A stretch of DNA of 64,000 bases from Porites lobata. Lineage: Eukaryota; Cnidaria; Anthozoa; Scleractinia; Poritidae. A model generated the notes under the pieces. The model was not told where the DNA came from, did no database searches, and worked only from the letters and a program-made list of their open reading frames with translations. The translations under genes were made by a program, and so were the position numbers. Every line of letters starts with the position of its first letter. The stretch's first letter is position 1. The stretch spans positions 1,267,501 through 1,331,500 of the forward strand of contig CALNXK010000015.1 of assembly GCA_942486035.1 (NCBI GenBank), written 5' to 3'. Shown here in pieces: positions 12,101-27,630 of the stretch.

Positions 12101-15100
12101 GCAGTAACTCCAAAGCACTCATCCGCCGCACTACGGACTTCATTTTCTCATGCAAAGATTGACGAAAGTAAAAAAAATCATTGCGTGTTTTGCGAAATGA
12201 ATAATCACAAGACACCCCGATGTAGAAAGCAGTTAAGCTTACAAGAGAAGCTTGGAAATACATTTAATGCTAGACTCTTTTCCAGTTGTCTTGACTCTAC
12301 GGATCACTATGCACATGAATGCGTGGAGCCAAAGCTTTGCATTGAGGGATGTGGGAGAGCTCATCATCGTTTATTGCACAGGCCTACCAGCTCAAGTCGC
12401 GAATACGGTAAAGTACCAGGAAAAAAGGTCCCTCACAAATAAATCCTTTAGCATCGCCGTTCTATCCAGCAACACCTAACACGGATGTGCCAATAAAAAC
12501 AGCGTTGGCAAGAATCAACAGTGCTCGGGGTCCGGAAAAGACAGTGAGAGTTACGTTTGACGACGGCTCTGAGAAAACTTGGATTAGGAAAGGACTTGCT
12601 GATGAACTTCGATTAGACGGAGCCAAAGAAACAGTGGTGGTAGCAACCTTCAGACAGATTGTGGGAAAGCCTATTACAAGCCGAACCGTCAAAGAAGGAA
12701 ATAATTGGGTTAAAGTCAAAGCCCTTGCTGTTGATGACGTTGGTGCCCCTGTAAGCGCAGTAACAGTTACCCCAAGTGCATGGCGCCCCATCTTGACAAG
12801 ATCAATTCCGCAGATAGTTACCCAAGAGGAATGCAAACTGTAAATGTCTGATTTTGAATTAGAAATTGCAACAACTAAGCCAAAAGTCCTTGGTCTTAAA
12901 GATTCTCCTGGTGTGATTAAACTACTCTGGGATGGATTTTGTGTGGTCCACTCAATGGAGTGCAACGACGCAAAGAAACAAGAACCATGAAGGTGCAAAT
13001 CACAAATGAAGAGCTTAAAAAACACACGAGACTATTTGAAGTGGAGACTACGGGAATAGAATGCAATAATGAAACCGCGGCCTCCCTCAGAGATCCAGAA
13101 ATAATTGGACGGTTTGAAAGGAGCATTGAGCAAGAAGGAGATGGACATTACAAAGTCATGTTGCCCTGGAACGGTAAGAGGCTTCTTCTCAGGAGCAATT
13201 ATGCTCAAGCCAAAGTGAGATTAGAGCAAATCGAAAGAAAATTGAAACGAGATCCTGCAATACAAAAGGAATACCAGGAAGCAATACAAGAGTACGAAAC
13301 AGAAGGCACTTCAGAAGAATGTCCCTGCGATGAAATTACTCCAAAGGACGGTCGTGCCATTTATTATGTGCCTCATCATGTCGTGATCAGACCGGAACGA
13401 GAAACAACCAAGTATCAGCAAAAACTGAAAACGGCGTTTCATGAAATGATTGCTCAGAAACAGGCCCATCATTACTACCAGAACTTGTTAGCGTCCTACG
13501 ACGTTACGTTCGGAAAATGTACCTGCAAGTGAAGCTCAAAGGAGAAAATAGTGATGTCTTCCGTTACCTTAGGCTTGACATGGACTTTTGATCATGCGAA
13601 TGGTGACTCTACTTTTTGGAGCAAAACCATATCCCTATCTGGCAATAGCGACAACAAGATGTCTCGCAGAGAAGAATAGAGAGAAATTCCCTTAAGCTGC
13701 ACAGGTAGTCAAAGACGACTTCTACGTTGACGACCTTTGCTCAGGAGACAAATCAGATGACAAAGTCATTAAACTATATCAAGATTTGACACAGCTTATG
13801 GCTCTCGTGGGCTTTCAAATAGCTAAATGGTCAAGAAATTCAGGAGATGTGATGAAAGAGATTCCTGATTCAAAGATCCACGGGCGACGAAAACTGAATT
13901 CAAAGATGACAAAAAGCTAGTTTCAGAAAGCACTTGGTGTAAGCTGGAATCCAAGGTTGGACACCCTTCATTTCAAGCTTCATGGGAATGAGCTCAAAAG
14001 TGCAACTAAAAGAGAACTTGTCATTCTCATGGCTAAGGTTTAGGATCTTTTGGGACTATTGTGTCGATTTACTGTACAGTTAAAAATATTGCTTGGTACA
14101 AGAACTATGGAAAGATCAGTAAGGTTGGGAGGATGTGTTACCTGTATCAGTTCAGACAAAATGGAGCAAGTGGCTTCAAGACGTGAAAGTGCCGGGACAG
14201 GTAGAAGTTCCTCGATGCTATTTCTCTTCATTGCCAGATCCAACGGAGTAAGAAATTCATGCCTTCTGCGATACTTCGCAGAACGCTTATGCTAGAATAA
14301 TCTATATTAGAACAGTTACACCATTAGGTACTGCTCATGCGTCATTGGTGACGGCAAAGACACGTGTAGCTCCACTTAAACAATGACTATCCCAAGGTTA
14401 GAGTTGAATGGCGCGCTTATCGTAGATCGGTTATAAAGTTACGTTGAGCAAGTACTAAAGTACAGAATTCAAGGAACCATTTGCTCGACAGACAGCTCAG
14501 CTGCTCTTCAGTGGAATCGAGGCCTTCCTGGCCAGTGCAAACAGTACGTATCGAACTGGGCCAACGAGGTCACTACCTCAGTGATGACAACCCGGCAGAT
14601 TTACCATCTAGAGGAATCACTGCAACTCCGCCTGTCTTGCAATCACTAGCAGAATGGTCCAAGCTGATTTTCTCAGCCAGAATGCCAATGGCCTTCAGAC
14701 TTGAATACTACAAAGAATATACAAGAGGAAGATAGAGTTTTTTCGGTGATGAAAGTGAACTTGACAGTGAGACTGGGTCAATCAGAGTTGGCGGACGAAT
14801 TCACAAGTCACGCCTTGCGGAGGGAACAAAATATCCTGTCATTCTTCCTAACCAGAACAGATTCGTAGACTTCATAATCCAGGAAGCTCATGAGAAGCAG
14901 TTACATGCGGGAGCCAATCAAAACCCTCACGCATATAAGTAAGACATGGGTATTGAATCATTCAAGGAATAAGAGCGGTGAAGAAAGTAGTGAATAGGTG
15001 TCGCATCTGCCGGTACTTCAAGACCATATCCCTAGTACAAAAAATGGCACATCTCATAGAGGAGCGAGTGACACCATTCCACCATTCATACACGGCGTTA

Positions 15101-18100
15101 TTGATTTTCTGGGACCTCTGTACATCAAGAACGAATTCCAAGAAGCTGAGAAGGCTTATGTCTCTCTATTTACGCGTTGTGCAACACGTGCAGTACATCT
15201 TGAGCTCACACGCAGCATAGCCACCGAGAGTTTTCTATTGGCTTTTACAAGGATGATGTCGAGACGAGGCTGAGATTGACGTGATTTGGTCTGGCAATTT
15301 TTAAATGTTTAAAAACGCTGACAAAGAGCTCCGCCAGTGCTGGGAAGTTATCTCAAGCGATATCACGCAGGAAAGGGTCCAGGATAGTGGTATTCGTTGG
15401 AAGTTCATTTGCCCACGCGCACCTCACTGGGGAGGATTTTATGAGACATTGTTGAAGTCAGTGAAGACACCCTTGAAAAAGACGCTTGGAAAGGCGATAT
15501 TGACTGAGGACGAAATGAGGACAACACTTGCAGTAGTCCAGGCACAAAAAAACAGTCGCCCCTTGACGCATTGCAGCGATAACACAAGCGACCCGCTTCC
15601 ACTCACACAAGCCAAAATTATCATAGGTCGACCCTCTCAGTCAATAACTATGAAGCCAGAAGATACAGAGAGAAGTTCTTCGCGAAAGATTCTTCTTCGA
15701 TGCTTGAAGCGATCGTCAAACGTTGGCTGATAGCTTTTGGAGACGATGGTCAGAAGAAAATGTGGCTCAATTGGCTGGTTACAAGAAATGGACACAAATT
15801 ACTCCTGCCTTACAGATTGGGGACATAGTCTTAGTGAGTGATGACCGCCCTCCAAGACTGCACTGTAAACTTGGACGGATAAAAGAAATATCCAAAGGGA
15901 GATATTTGCTGGTCCGTTCTGCGCTTGTAAAGACGTCACAAGGATGGTCCTTAGACTAATCACCGTACTCCACACGTTAGAGGCTGCTGACGCTTTAAGA
16001 GTGGACAAACACTAGAGGCAGAAACATTTTCTATTTTGATTTTTTGCAGATACTTCGCTTTAAACGCCTGCGTTTGGGCGGCAGGAATGTTCTGAAATTC
16101 ATGGAATGTAACTTATTCACAGCATGGGTAAAAGAACATTTAAATATTCAAATGTTTTAAAAATAAGTCATTCAGTCCTCAACGGTCGAACTAAGAACAA
16201 TGGCATGAAATGTTTTGATTCCTGTATAATTATATTATTATCATTATTATTATTATTATTATTATTATTAATATTATTATTGTTATTATTCTCAGTTGTC
16301 CATTGTACAAATGGTTGTTTTCATCATGGAGAATGCGTGGGTGCGGTATGTTTCTGTTATCCGGGATGGACTGGAGAAGACTGCTCTAAATTTCACTGCC
16401 ATGATTTGCACAACTGTTCCGGTAACGGCGAATGTATGGGTCCTAATGTGTGCAAGTGTTATCCGGGATATTTGGTAGGTCTGCTTCTTTTTTGCAATTT
16501 GAATGGGACAGACGGCAAATTGTTGTTTCTGGAAATATCTATGAGCCGTAATGTAGATTTAAGCAAGCCTAAAAGAGGAGCTTATGTTAAGCACGAACTC
16601 CAGTTAAATGAACTTCGAAATAAATACCTCAGACACGGAAAATTCGAATTTGAGCCAGTGAGCAAATAAAAATATATTAACTGGTTCGTGTATAACTCAA
16701 AAATGCGTGACCTCGACGGCTGTGGTACTTGAGCTAGCAATGCGGCCATCAGAGAACGCCCTATTTTGACAGCTGTGTACTGACTTCGGTACGGCGACAG
16801 CATCGGAATAGGGACGCTCTGTTTGAGTAAATGTACAATTTTGTATTGGTTGAACAGACATACCGACGTACGCACACCATACGGGCACATGATAACAAAA
16901 AATTCTTGAAAAGAGAGAGGCCACTTTTACTAAACCGTGGTGCTCTGCGAGCGCATTCTACGTGCTGAATTCAGCTAAAAACTGTCATTTCTATTCGGCA
17001 CCTATGTGGAGTGAGTGAAGTCCCTTCCTAGTACGGACGGATAAAACAAGCTAACGGATTACGTATGTGCATTCTCACACGCTTTACTTATCAAAATTAC
17101 TGCACTAAGAAAAGCCATTGTAACGTTATATTCTTTCCATTACATTTTTTTAGGACCTCCTTTTTTGACTATTTATGAAAATTGTGAATCCCGGTTCTTT
17201 TGTTGTTTCAATAATGGCGAGATCAGAGAGAATCAGGGACAGATTTTCACCAGAAGCCTTTACATTGTATGGGCTGAGACTGATATCGAAAAGAATAGAG
17301 ATAAACGCAATCGATCAAATACATGAAAGTTTAAGTGTGGGTAACTGAATTAGGCTGCTGAGGAAAATTTTGAAAGTTGTGTAAAAAAGGAACACAACAC
17401 CATCGCCTGTAGAAGAGCGACGAGCAAAGTCACAAAAGGCTACATCCAAGTTGCAACCCATGAAATAATATGACTCGATCTGTTTGTAAATAAGTGTCTT
17501 GTTGTAAAATGTGCATGTTCTATTCTCATGTATCGGCAAATTAGATTGTAATGAGTCAAAATTGCTTACCAGAAATGAAGATTTGTTTCTTTGTTTCGTA
17601 AACACGAAAACAACAAACTTTGCACCACTGCAAAAAATAATGAATACATAAATAGACATAGAAATAACGAAGCTGCTAAACTTTAAGTTCTTATTACTTC
17701 TGTTAAATTATTACAGGGTTTTGGTTGTACGTATTCCTACTGCGGAAAGTACGAAAGCTGTACTGACTGCGTGACAGATCCATTTTGTGGGTGGTGTGAC
17801 AGCTCACGTTCATGCGTTGGGGGCTTTGCTGATGGACCTCCAAAATTAAACTGTCCTGACTGGTTTTACTATCACTGCTACACTGTGGGAAACGAGAATC
17901 CATGTTCCAGCAACATATTTGTGAGTTCATTAACTAAGTCAAAAATATTGCTAAATCCGAGTTCATATTTTGCAAATACCGAAAATATTAATTACTTTGT
18001 ATATATCAGTGGATCATCATCTGTACAGGGGGGAAAGGTGTTTTACGATAACTTTAAATGAATTTAAAGGACCAATAATTCTTTTTTACCAGAAAAAAAT

Positions 18101-21100
18101 AGAATATTAGAACAGTCTACTTGAATCTAACTATTTTCGTCATTTTTTAATATACTTTTTACAGAGCGTGGACTGTACAAGAAAACAGTGCAACTTCCAA
18201 GATGAAAGAGCAACCAAAGAGTCCTGTCAAAAGTGTAAAGATCTGGAAAAATGCTACAAAACTGATGTAAGAATTTCTTATAAACTGGCCAGGGTTTTGA
18301 GTTTACCAGGTCTACAATAGACTACTTTCGTCCTATTGGAATTCAGCGTGGCGGGCAAAGATGGTACAAAACGTAAAATGGCGTTGCGTTGGTGTTCATC
18401 ATTTTCTTTGTTTGCGGGCTCTAGATCTGACGTTTTCTTGTCAAAGGTTTATAGCCTTTAAGGCGTCAACTGTCTTTAGGTTGCGTCTACCGCAGACATA
18501 ATGCCAGCCTGACACATGGTTTTTGAAGCTGTGGCTTCATATCTCATTCACTGTCCATAAGTCAATGTATGAGGAGTCAGTGTATGTCGTTTAAATACTT
18601 GATTGAAACATAGGGTAATTAAAATAATGGATAAAACCTTTGACACTTTATTATTCGAAACTTCCCAAAGCGAATATCCTCTGAGGACCCAGGGGCCGTT
18701 CAGAGGCGAATGGGTTAACTCATTGGGTTAGAATAGCTGCCAAGGGGCTCTTCTGTTGTCGTTGTGAACTTTCGCGCACGAAAATGCTGTCGTTCCGGGT
18801 ACCTACTCCCGTGCTTCCGAGGGTGGAAGCAAAGTTGCTCGCTCGCAAACTGAAAAAAACGTCCGTTGCTGTGTGAAACACCTCCTTGCAGTAGTTGCAC
18901 TGATAGGGTAGAGGGTAGAGGGTAGCTGCTTTTCTTGCCTGTACTGAGCGCAAACACTAGAACTTTCACAATCACAACAAATTACAGGTATTTCGTCTTG
19001 TCATCACTTATATCCGCCAAGCCAACTAGATATCAATACCCAGGAATCCACTGTACTGCCGAGGTCGTCATTAAAAATTCCAAAATGTTTGCTATCCCCA
19101 AGTCATGACGAATGATCTGGATCCGCTGTTTAATAACGCTTGGCGAAAACCATGTTCGTAATAGGCCCTCTTCTGTGATAGGTTTTCTATCGTATAGGGA
19201 TCGTACAATGGCACACCCAGCACTGGCCTGAATAATGGAAAGAATAGTCTAAACAACACTAACACTTACCATTAAAATGTACAGGGCGAAGGTCGATGCA
19301 GGGCATGGAATGAGACTCACTGTCCAGGTGGACAAGTTCAAGTGGACTACACGGATTCCCAGAGAGTTAACAATGTGCAGCTTGCTAAGAATGTTAAGAT
19401 TGTGGAACCAAATTCAACCATTATTTATGCCTGTCCAGTGATCTTGGAAGGAGCGGAGAGGATCTCGCCTGTGTTTGTCACCTCAAAAGTCTTGAATGTT
19501 GGAGAGGGGGACATATTGTGCAGTCCTCAAGCGGGTGGGATTATGCACAAAATAGTCACAGAATACACGGATGGTATGCATTATCTTTCATTATTATCAG
19601 TCATTACTGGAGTGAGGCAGGTCATTATCTTGATCTGCCTCCAATAACATAAATCTAACATAAATCTGTTAAAATATAAAACCTGTAGCTACAGTCAAAC
19701 CTTGTCGGAAATGGGGCAAAGGTTTTCAATGTTCCCCGTTATTGATAAGCCAACTAGAGTTTATGGCAACTCAGCAACTTTAATTGGCAATACATTTATA
19801 AATAATGCTGATAATAATGTAGTTATTGGCAATATCTTCTACGACACAAAAGATCCTTTCACCCAAAAATGCATAATGACATCGCACTGTAGATAACTCT
19901 TCCCAAAATAAGAAATCTAAGGCCTAGGCCAAAAGTCGAACTTTTTATAACACGAACCAAACTGTAATTTGGGTCGACCTAAATTAAGTTAAGATCGTTT
20001 CTTGGGTCAGACGTCGAACTTAGCACGCGTTCAACCAATCAAATGAATCAAACCAAAAACCAACTTTAATAAATGTTCTCCTGAACGAGGCTGAAAATAT
20101 CTTACAAATTTTTAATTTGTTAGTTAAAATCGTGGCATGTGAAGATCGACGTTTGTCCCGGAGAGGACCTCCAGACGTTCTATCCGTCTTAAGTACGTGT
20201 TGGGAGATCCAAACTCATTCAGACGAACTTAACTGAGCCACGAGACGTCCAACGTTTCATGAACTTAACTCACTAAGTTTTGTTCGTCTTATGAAAAGTT
20301 CGACTTTTGGCCTAGGCCTAAAATCCGTGATTAATCTAGCTTAAATGCATAGGATTTCATTGACGATTTGCAGACTATTAACTGGAATAATATATAGATT
20401 TAGCCAGGGCTAAAAGCGAGGCTCCCATTAATAAATTTATAATTTAAATCAAACAATAAACTTATATTCCACAATTCAGTTAACTTTAGAGCACATTCGT
20501 GTGACTTTTCAGGGAAAGGTGAAGTGATTTTACAAAAAATAATTTGCAAACAGCCCAAGAGTGAAACAAATCTCACATCGAGTTGATAGCCTCATAAGTA
20601 CACCCAAAAACTGGCAATCATCTTCGATCACATTTATATTAAGAGCCATAATGGCTCTTGATCACCATAGATTAATTAGGCCTGGAAAAAAATTCCGGCC
20701 GAATTTTTTGCGTTGGACAAGTTTACTTTACAAAATCTTGCCAACAAATCTGGGTGCGTGTAAACCAAGCTTTTATATCACTTATACATCACATCTGAGG
20801 TGAAACAGTACTATTTGGTACTCTTTTTATCATGTAGACCTCAGATAACAGAATGCAGTATTTCACGATATTGCGATACAAATTGCTATCATTCAATATT
20901 CAGGACGATCGAAGCACGCGTGGGCTTTAGCCGAAAACCGTTAAAAAAATTTTCAAAATCATCTATACGGGCAGCCGGTTCTGACTTTTGTAGTGCTAGC
21001 GGTGGCGAGTGTTTGAATGAACATTGACACAGTTACGCTCCAACATAATAAAGAATTTATTATGTTTATTTTTTATTTGAAAACGGTTTAACGCGAGGCA

Positions 21101-24100
21101 TTTTGAGTACTCTGGGAAGCGTTGTTCACTGAACGACTGAAAACAATCGGCATAGCGATTAAAATTACAAGAGAAAGTACTAACAATCAATAAAAGAAAT
21201 ATAATTCGGTGAAACATATACAGAGACGACAATTTTCATTCAGGAAGACAAGTATTAAAGTGTCTCTAAAAATCCTGAGTCTTCGAGCTTTAAAGCTGAA
21301 GTTTATGTTTTAAGCCGGCTTCCCGGTGTTTGCTTTTTTCAAAGACCAACTTGAGGCAAAGAAATCGCTCAAACCTTTCTTTTACAGCCAGAATTATAAC
21401 TAAATATTCCTTGAAACGTTTTCTTTCTATTTGCGGTGAGAAAATGTCTAAAGGCTTTTTAAAGATCTGTAAGCTTATAACAAACCTGATACTCGGTCAG
21501 ACCATTGTCTCAAATCTTAAAAACGTGCGTAAACAAAATAGCCGCATAAACTGCGCTCGACTTCATTAAATTAGGAATAAAAAACAAACATCAAATACAA
21601 TAATTACTTAGCCTTACCACTCGAGATGCAGCTCCTGAAAGGTGTCAAGTAAGGTTAGTATCGCTTCAGCAACCCTCTTACGCATTAAGCAAGGTGAAAG
21701 CGAAAACGATGCCATGCGAAATCGGATTTCCGACTTTGACTCAACCAAAAATCAAATAAACAAACTAGCCATGAATAACAGAAGACTCCTGATAGTAGCT
21801 GAATTTCATTTTGTACATCCAGTGGAAAAAGAAAGTTAAAAACATCACAGGTTGACACAAAACTCTGTCAGCTTCAGCTGTCAAAGTAAACAAGATTCAA
21901 GATGCTGCATAAATTTTCCGCATGAACTCACCTGTCAAATTTTGACCAATCAGAGCAAAAAAATTGGACGTAGAGCGTGACCAACGCGTGAACATGGCGA
22001 GAAAAGTCAAAAGCAACTGTCTTCCCTGCCTGTAGCAGCTGGCTGAATTTTCGCGTCCGAGGTCAGTTTGAAATCAAAATTTTAATTGTGAGGCACATAA
22101 ACACGACATATTTCATGTGAATTATAAAAAAAATTAAACTTGAGCCTCCGATCATTTGAAAACCAGTACCTTGTCAGCGGATAAATACTTGACCTCGATG
22201 GGTCGACACCTGAGCCTGCGATACAGTCAAGTGATACTGGTCAGCGGATACCTTGTTTTGACAGCTGTCAATTGATCACAACATTGATGTCCAATATGTG
22301 TATCAGTTTTCCTGTGCTCCGATCCCAAACTAGCTAGAAAGTATGAGACTGAACATTGATCGCGATCTAGTAAAATAATTAACTGGTCAGCGGACAGCTT
22401 CCAAATAAATCACGTCACCACAATGAGTTGACACATGAGCCCGCGATACGGTCATGGAATACTAGTTAGTGGCTATCCTGTTTTGACAGCTGTCAATTGA
22501 CCATATTGTGAATGTCCAATGTAAAAGATGCGGACTTGGCAAAACACGCCTGAGACACCCCTCCCTTCCTTTTGATAGTCTCCCCTACCCCACCCGTACA
22601 ATCCGTAGACGCGTACGTACGTACGCTCGGTCAATCATGTGACAACCAAACGAAAAGAGGTTGACCATAATCTATGAGTATGGGGCTCTGTCCCACGCGC
22701 GCTTCGCGCCTGGGAGCCCCGCTAATATTTGCATCCATACTGATGTCAATCAATCTTTTTCTAGATCTTACGAATGCGTCAACGAGACGATTAACATTAA
22801 ACGCCCCCTTAAGAAGTATATCTAATCGTTATCAAAAATTCCTTGCCTAACCATGGCTGACCGCTGGTATAAGAAAATCAATTAGAGCAAGGAATAACTT
22901 CTTCTGTACCTCAGACTAGGATAAAGATAAATTTCACTGCTCTCAACCTAAAACAGGACATTTGAAAAACCTATGTATGCCAGACTTACCAAATTTGTGA
23001 GAAAAAAAGCATCATAAAAACCGAGAAACAATCTGCAATATGGCTTTTGCAGTAAGCACAGTGCTTAGCATCCAATACTTGACATTGTAAACACTTACTC
23101 CAAAATATGGACGATCGAAAATTTTCGTGCGGTGCTTTCATCGATCTAAAGAAGGCTTTTGAGACTGTTAACCATGAGATTCCATTAGCTAAATTTAAAA
23201 ATTACGGTATTAATCATGGTAATTGAACTGAGTGGAGTGCAATTTGGTCTGAAATCATACGTGTGATTTCAAAATCGAACGAGCGCGCAGCGCAAGTTCG
23301 ATTTGAAATCACAAGTATGATTTCTGACCAAAATTGTACGACACGAAGTTCAATTACCACTTTATTACATCCATTTTGAAATCGCAGAATTTAGTCAGTA
23401 CTAATATTTTATTGATCGAGTAGCCGGTTTGTTAAAAAGCCGAAACAAAAAGGCTTTTACATCTCATTTTGTATTCGAAACAGAAATGATGCGATATAGA
23501 ACAAAAATGGTGCGATTTAAAACAGAAATGATGCGATTTAGAACATGAACGACGCGATTTGGAACAGATGCGATTTAGAGCAAAAAATGGTGCGATTTAG
23601 GAATAAATCACACTGCTGAGAGCCAATCAGATTGCACGGATAGCCAGTGATTTCAAAGTGGATGTAATAAAGGGAGTAACCAACTCCTGGTTCAGATTAT
23701 GCCTAAGTGACCCGAAACAAACTACGCAAGTCAATAACGGCATGTCTGAGGCTGAGACGACCTTGTGAGAAGAGCAGCAAAGCTCATTTCTTGCACCTCT
23801 CCTCTTCGCTAATTGCCTGTTATCTATTTGTTGGCAATATAACTATAATATTTGCAAATAATAATCTAGCGAAACTACAATCACTTGTTAATTGTAAGCT
23901 TGCCAACGTCAACGAATGGTAAAGGGTCAGTAAATTAACTCCGAACATCAAAAAAAAGGAAAAGAAAAAAAAAATGCCCTTCATACCTAGGATTGGAATG
24001 CTTGATTCCGCGACTTACGCCTACGCAAACCTTGAAATGAAGGATCACGTTGAATAATAATAATAATAATAATAATAATGGTTTATTAACAGATCCACTG

Positions 24101-27100
24101 GGTGGCTCTTCCCTGTTAAAGTACATCAATTACAAATAAAAATTGAATTTACAAATTTTGCAATACACAATTAAATGTAGAGGCAGGATTAACAGAATCG
24201 AAATTACAGTAAAAACTAACTTTTCACTCTGTACTCTGCTGCATGAAAAATTCCTTCAAAGTCCTAAAAAGTTCTGTAATCTTTACAGTTACTAATAGTT
24301 TCTGGTAGATTGTTAAACAGCCTCGACGGATTATCTTGGAAAGTGCCGTTTTCGGTCGGGACCACTAATCTAATTGAATTGCTCGAGCGCAGTTCCTTGC
24401 GGCATTTCTGTTTTATTATTTTAAGATAATCTGATGGCCAAGTCTCAGTGTTATCCAAATCTTTAAAGCATGATTTCAGGAGGTTCAAATCTCTTCTCTC
24501 ATTGATTGGACGCCATCCGATTTTAAGTACATCCCGCAAGTTCTTAACATAGTGACCGAGTACAAAACTTGCGGTAACAAATTAAACTCGTTGCAAACGG
24601 CGAAGTAAGAATTGTGGTAGAGGGTAAAAAACCAGATCGGCATAATCTAGTTTTGACAAAATCAATGTTTCTGCTAGTCGCTTTCTAAGTTCATAATTAT
24701 TTGGCGAGATATTTCAATTTTCTTAGTATTGATAGAGTGGCGTAGCATCCAGATACCGTGTGCTTGGAGTGATCGTCCCACTTACGATGTTTATTGATGT
24801 GAACTCCAAGCATTTTGCAAGATTTAATACGTTCTAGTTTATAACCACTGACTGCGATGTTAGGATCATAATCGTCAAGGTGATCTACTCTGGACATTTC
24901 CGGGGTGGATAGGATCATAACCTTGGTTTTGTCGTTGTTAAAGGCGAGAGTACTCTCCTTAGACCAGACACGTAGTTTATTGATTGCTAGGTAGTGTTTC
25001 TACAGTTATTTAGGTCAGATATTTTGACATGATCGTAGATTGTTGTGTGGCCCGCATACTGGAGGCATTTGGCATTTACGTTCTCCTGAAGATCAGCAAC
25101 ATAGATATTGAATAACACGGGGCCCAAGGTGGAGCCGTGTGGAAGCCCAAAATTCACGGAAGTCGGCTAAGATCATCATAGTTACCTCCAAACGTTTCAT
25201 GGCTTTTACTATGTCATCTCGATAGCTTGAAGTACAGTAGTGGTCGATTGTCCCTTCCGATAGGCAGAAATGTTAATGTTGAGAACATTGTTCTTATCAA
25301 TAAAATCAGACAACGGACGGAAAATCAGTCGTTCATAAACCTTTGAAAGCACTGGTACTATTGATATAGGTCGTTAGTCTTTCTCGGATTTGATTTGGTT
25401 CCTTTTAGGAATCGCGGAGATACGCGCGAGCTTCCAAGCAGAAGAAAAGTACAAGTTCTTGATGCAGGTGTTGAAGACATCATGGAGACCCCAGATAATC
25501 TGCAATCATTTAAATCATGTTTGCAGGGATTTTATCAGGACCAGCTGAACAGTCTGATCGAATGTTGCGTAACTCATGGATGACCTCTTTGAGAGTAACG
25601 GTCCTGATTTGAAACCCGTTATCAAAGTTTGCAGGGAGTGATTGAATCAAGTTTATAATTGGGGCGTAATCATCAACATGGTGGGCGTTGATGGCAATGG
25701 TGCGTTCGGCCATGGATGCAAAGAAATTGTTTAGCTTGTCCGGTTGCATAGTTATTCGCTGCGGGCTCGGATGTAGGATACGGTGAATTACCTTCCACAC
25801 TTCTTTTGGTTTCTTAGATAACAACATTCTTTCCTTAAAGTTTCTCTTGGTCGACTTAATTAATTCTTTAAGGCGATTACGGGCCGCACGGAACTTTTCC
25901 CAAGTTTCTTTGTTGTTGTTACTCGTTCTTGCTGTAGACCGTATGCGGTCTCTTTGTTCCTTGAGTTCTGCAATGGCTGGATCTTTAAGCCACGGTGCAG
26001 TTGGTCGAGTGACCTTCGTTAATTTTAATGGTGCATGCCTATCGATACATTCCTTGATCAATGAATTTAATATCTCGAGCTTTTCATCCGGATCGGAGAC
26101 TCCAAAAGAGGCTGCAAATGGTAGTGTTTTAAAGTCTTGAATAAAAGAAGATTCATGAAATGTCTTCAAATTTCTGATGAATTTGTGCCTTGTTTGGAAC
26201 CTGGTAACTTAACGGCGTCATGATCGCTTACTAAAGGACAAGGAAGGACATCACTGTGCGAAATACGTTAAATATCTTAAATATCTTGGTGTAATGTAAT
26301 GATTGATTCAATTCTTTCATACGCCACTTTCACATCTCCCATAATGCACCTTATTCCCCCCACCCTAAAAAAGTTTGCGTAAAACTTTGTTTTTCATTTC
26401 TCCTGGGTATTGCAGCCGTCCCAAGACAATCTGAAAACCGTGCTTATGCAAAATTTTGGGGGGCAAATAAGGTGCATTATGGGAGATGTGCAAGTGGCGT
26501 ATTTAAATATCACACGGAGTCTATTAGTCTCTTAGTTATCGCTAAGATTCGACACTGCCCCGCGTTGTGTTTTACTTTCAGTATACAATTCATAACTCGT
26601 TCCTTTTTTAACTTATTGCATCAGCGACTGAAGAAATTGTGCCAAGACGTTTCGAACAAAGGTTCATCTTAATTCCACAAAAAAGGGGCCTTAAGTCTAA
26701 TGATTACTTTTCACAAGTCTAAGGAAATCATCTTACACTTTGTTAAATCGAATTGGCTTTCCTTACCCAGCCTTTTTTTTTTTCAGAGATTGTAGCTATC
26801 TATTGTATGATATCAATAGAGAGAAAGTACCAGCTAGCATATTCAATCAATTTACTAAAACAAGTTTGATCCATAACCATAGAGAAGGATCTATATATCT
26901 CTAACTATTCTCTTTATGTAACGTTCTCAAGGACCCATAAAATGTCTGCCTCTTTCAAGAGAATCAGTCCTCAAATTTGAAACTCAGTATTCCTTATTCC
27001 ATTAAAACGCTCAAGCGATAAATTGAAATATTTTTTGTTAAGTTAGTAAAAACAATTAAGGTTTATATTCTTTGTAAATTGACGTTTTTCATATCTTGAA

Positions 27101-27589
27101 AAAGGCTCTTTCAAGATAATGCTGGGTGCCCCTGCAGGATTAGATGACGTAATTGATTATGCAGACTTCAAGAAAGAGACATTCGTAGAGCCTCTAGATG
27201 ACCAAGCAACCCTGGAAGACTCGCCGGACGAACAGGAAATGCACTATCTACTTTCCGGCAACATTACAGTTAATGGCAGCCGCATTACAATCCTGCAAGA
27301 TGGTAAGAAAAGCTATTGCCTCTCTCTTTTCTCTATTGAGGCTCACTGTTATTTGATGAAGTAATTTACTCAATTTTCACTTTATTATTAAAGTTTTTGC
27401 TCGAAAAAAATCTGATCATGTACCATTTTTATTGTAAATATTAGTCTTTCTGCTTTTTTACTATGTACTACTTTTTTATTCTTGAAAAGTTTTATTGCTG
27501 CATATATAGGTTTAAACCAGCTGTTTCTTGCACTCAGCTGATCTATTTTTTGCATTATAAATAAAGTATTTCTTCTTTTTTTCATCTTA

Positions 27590-27630
<41 letters not shown>

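Noticed and set aside
12462..13025. Long minus-strand open frame inside the BEL/Pao element
   Set aside because: It is antisense to the protease/RT coding text and shows no family signal.
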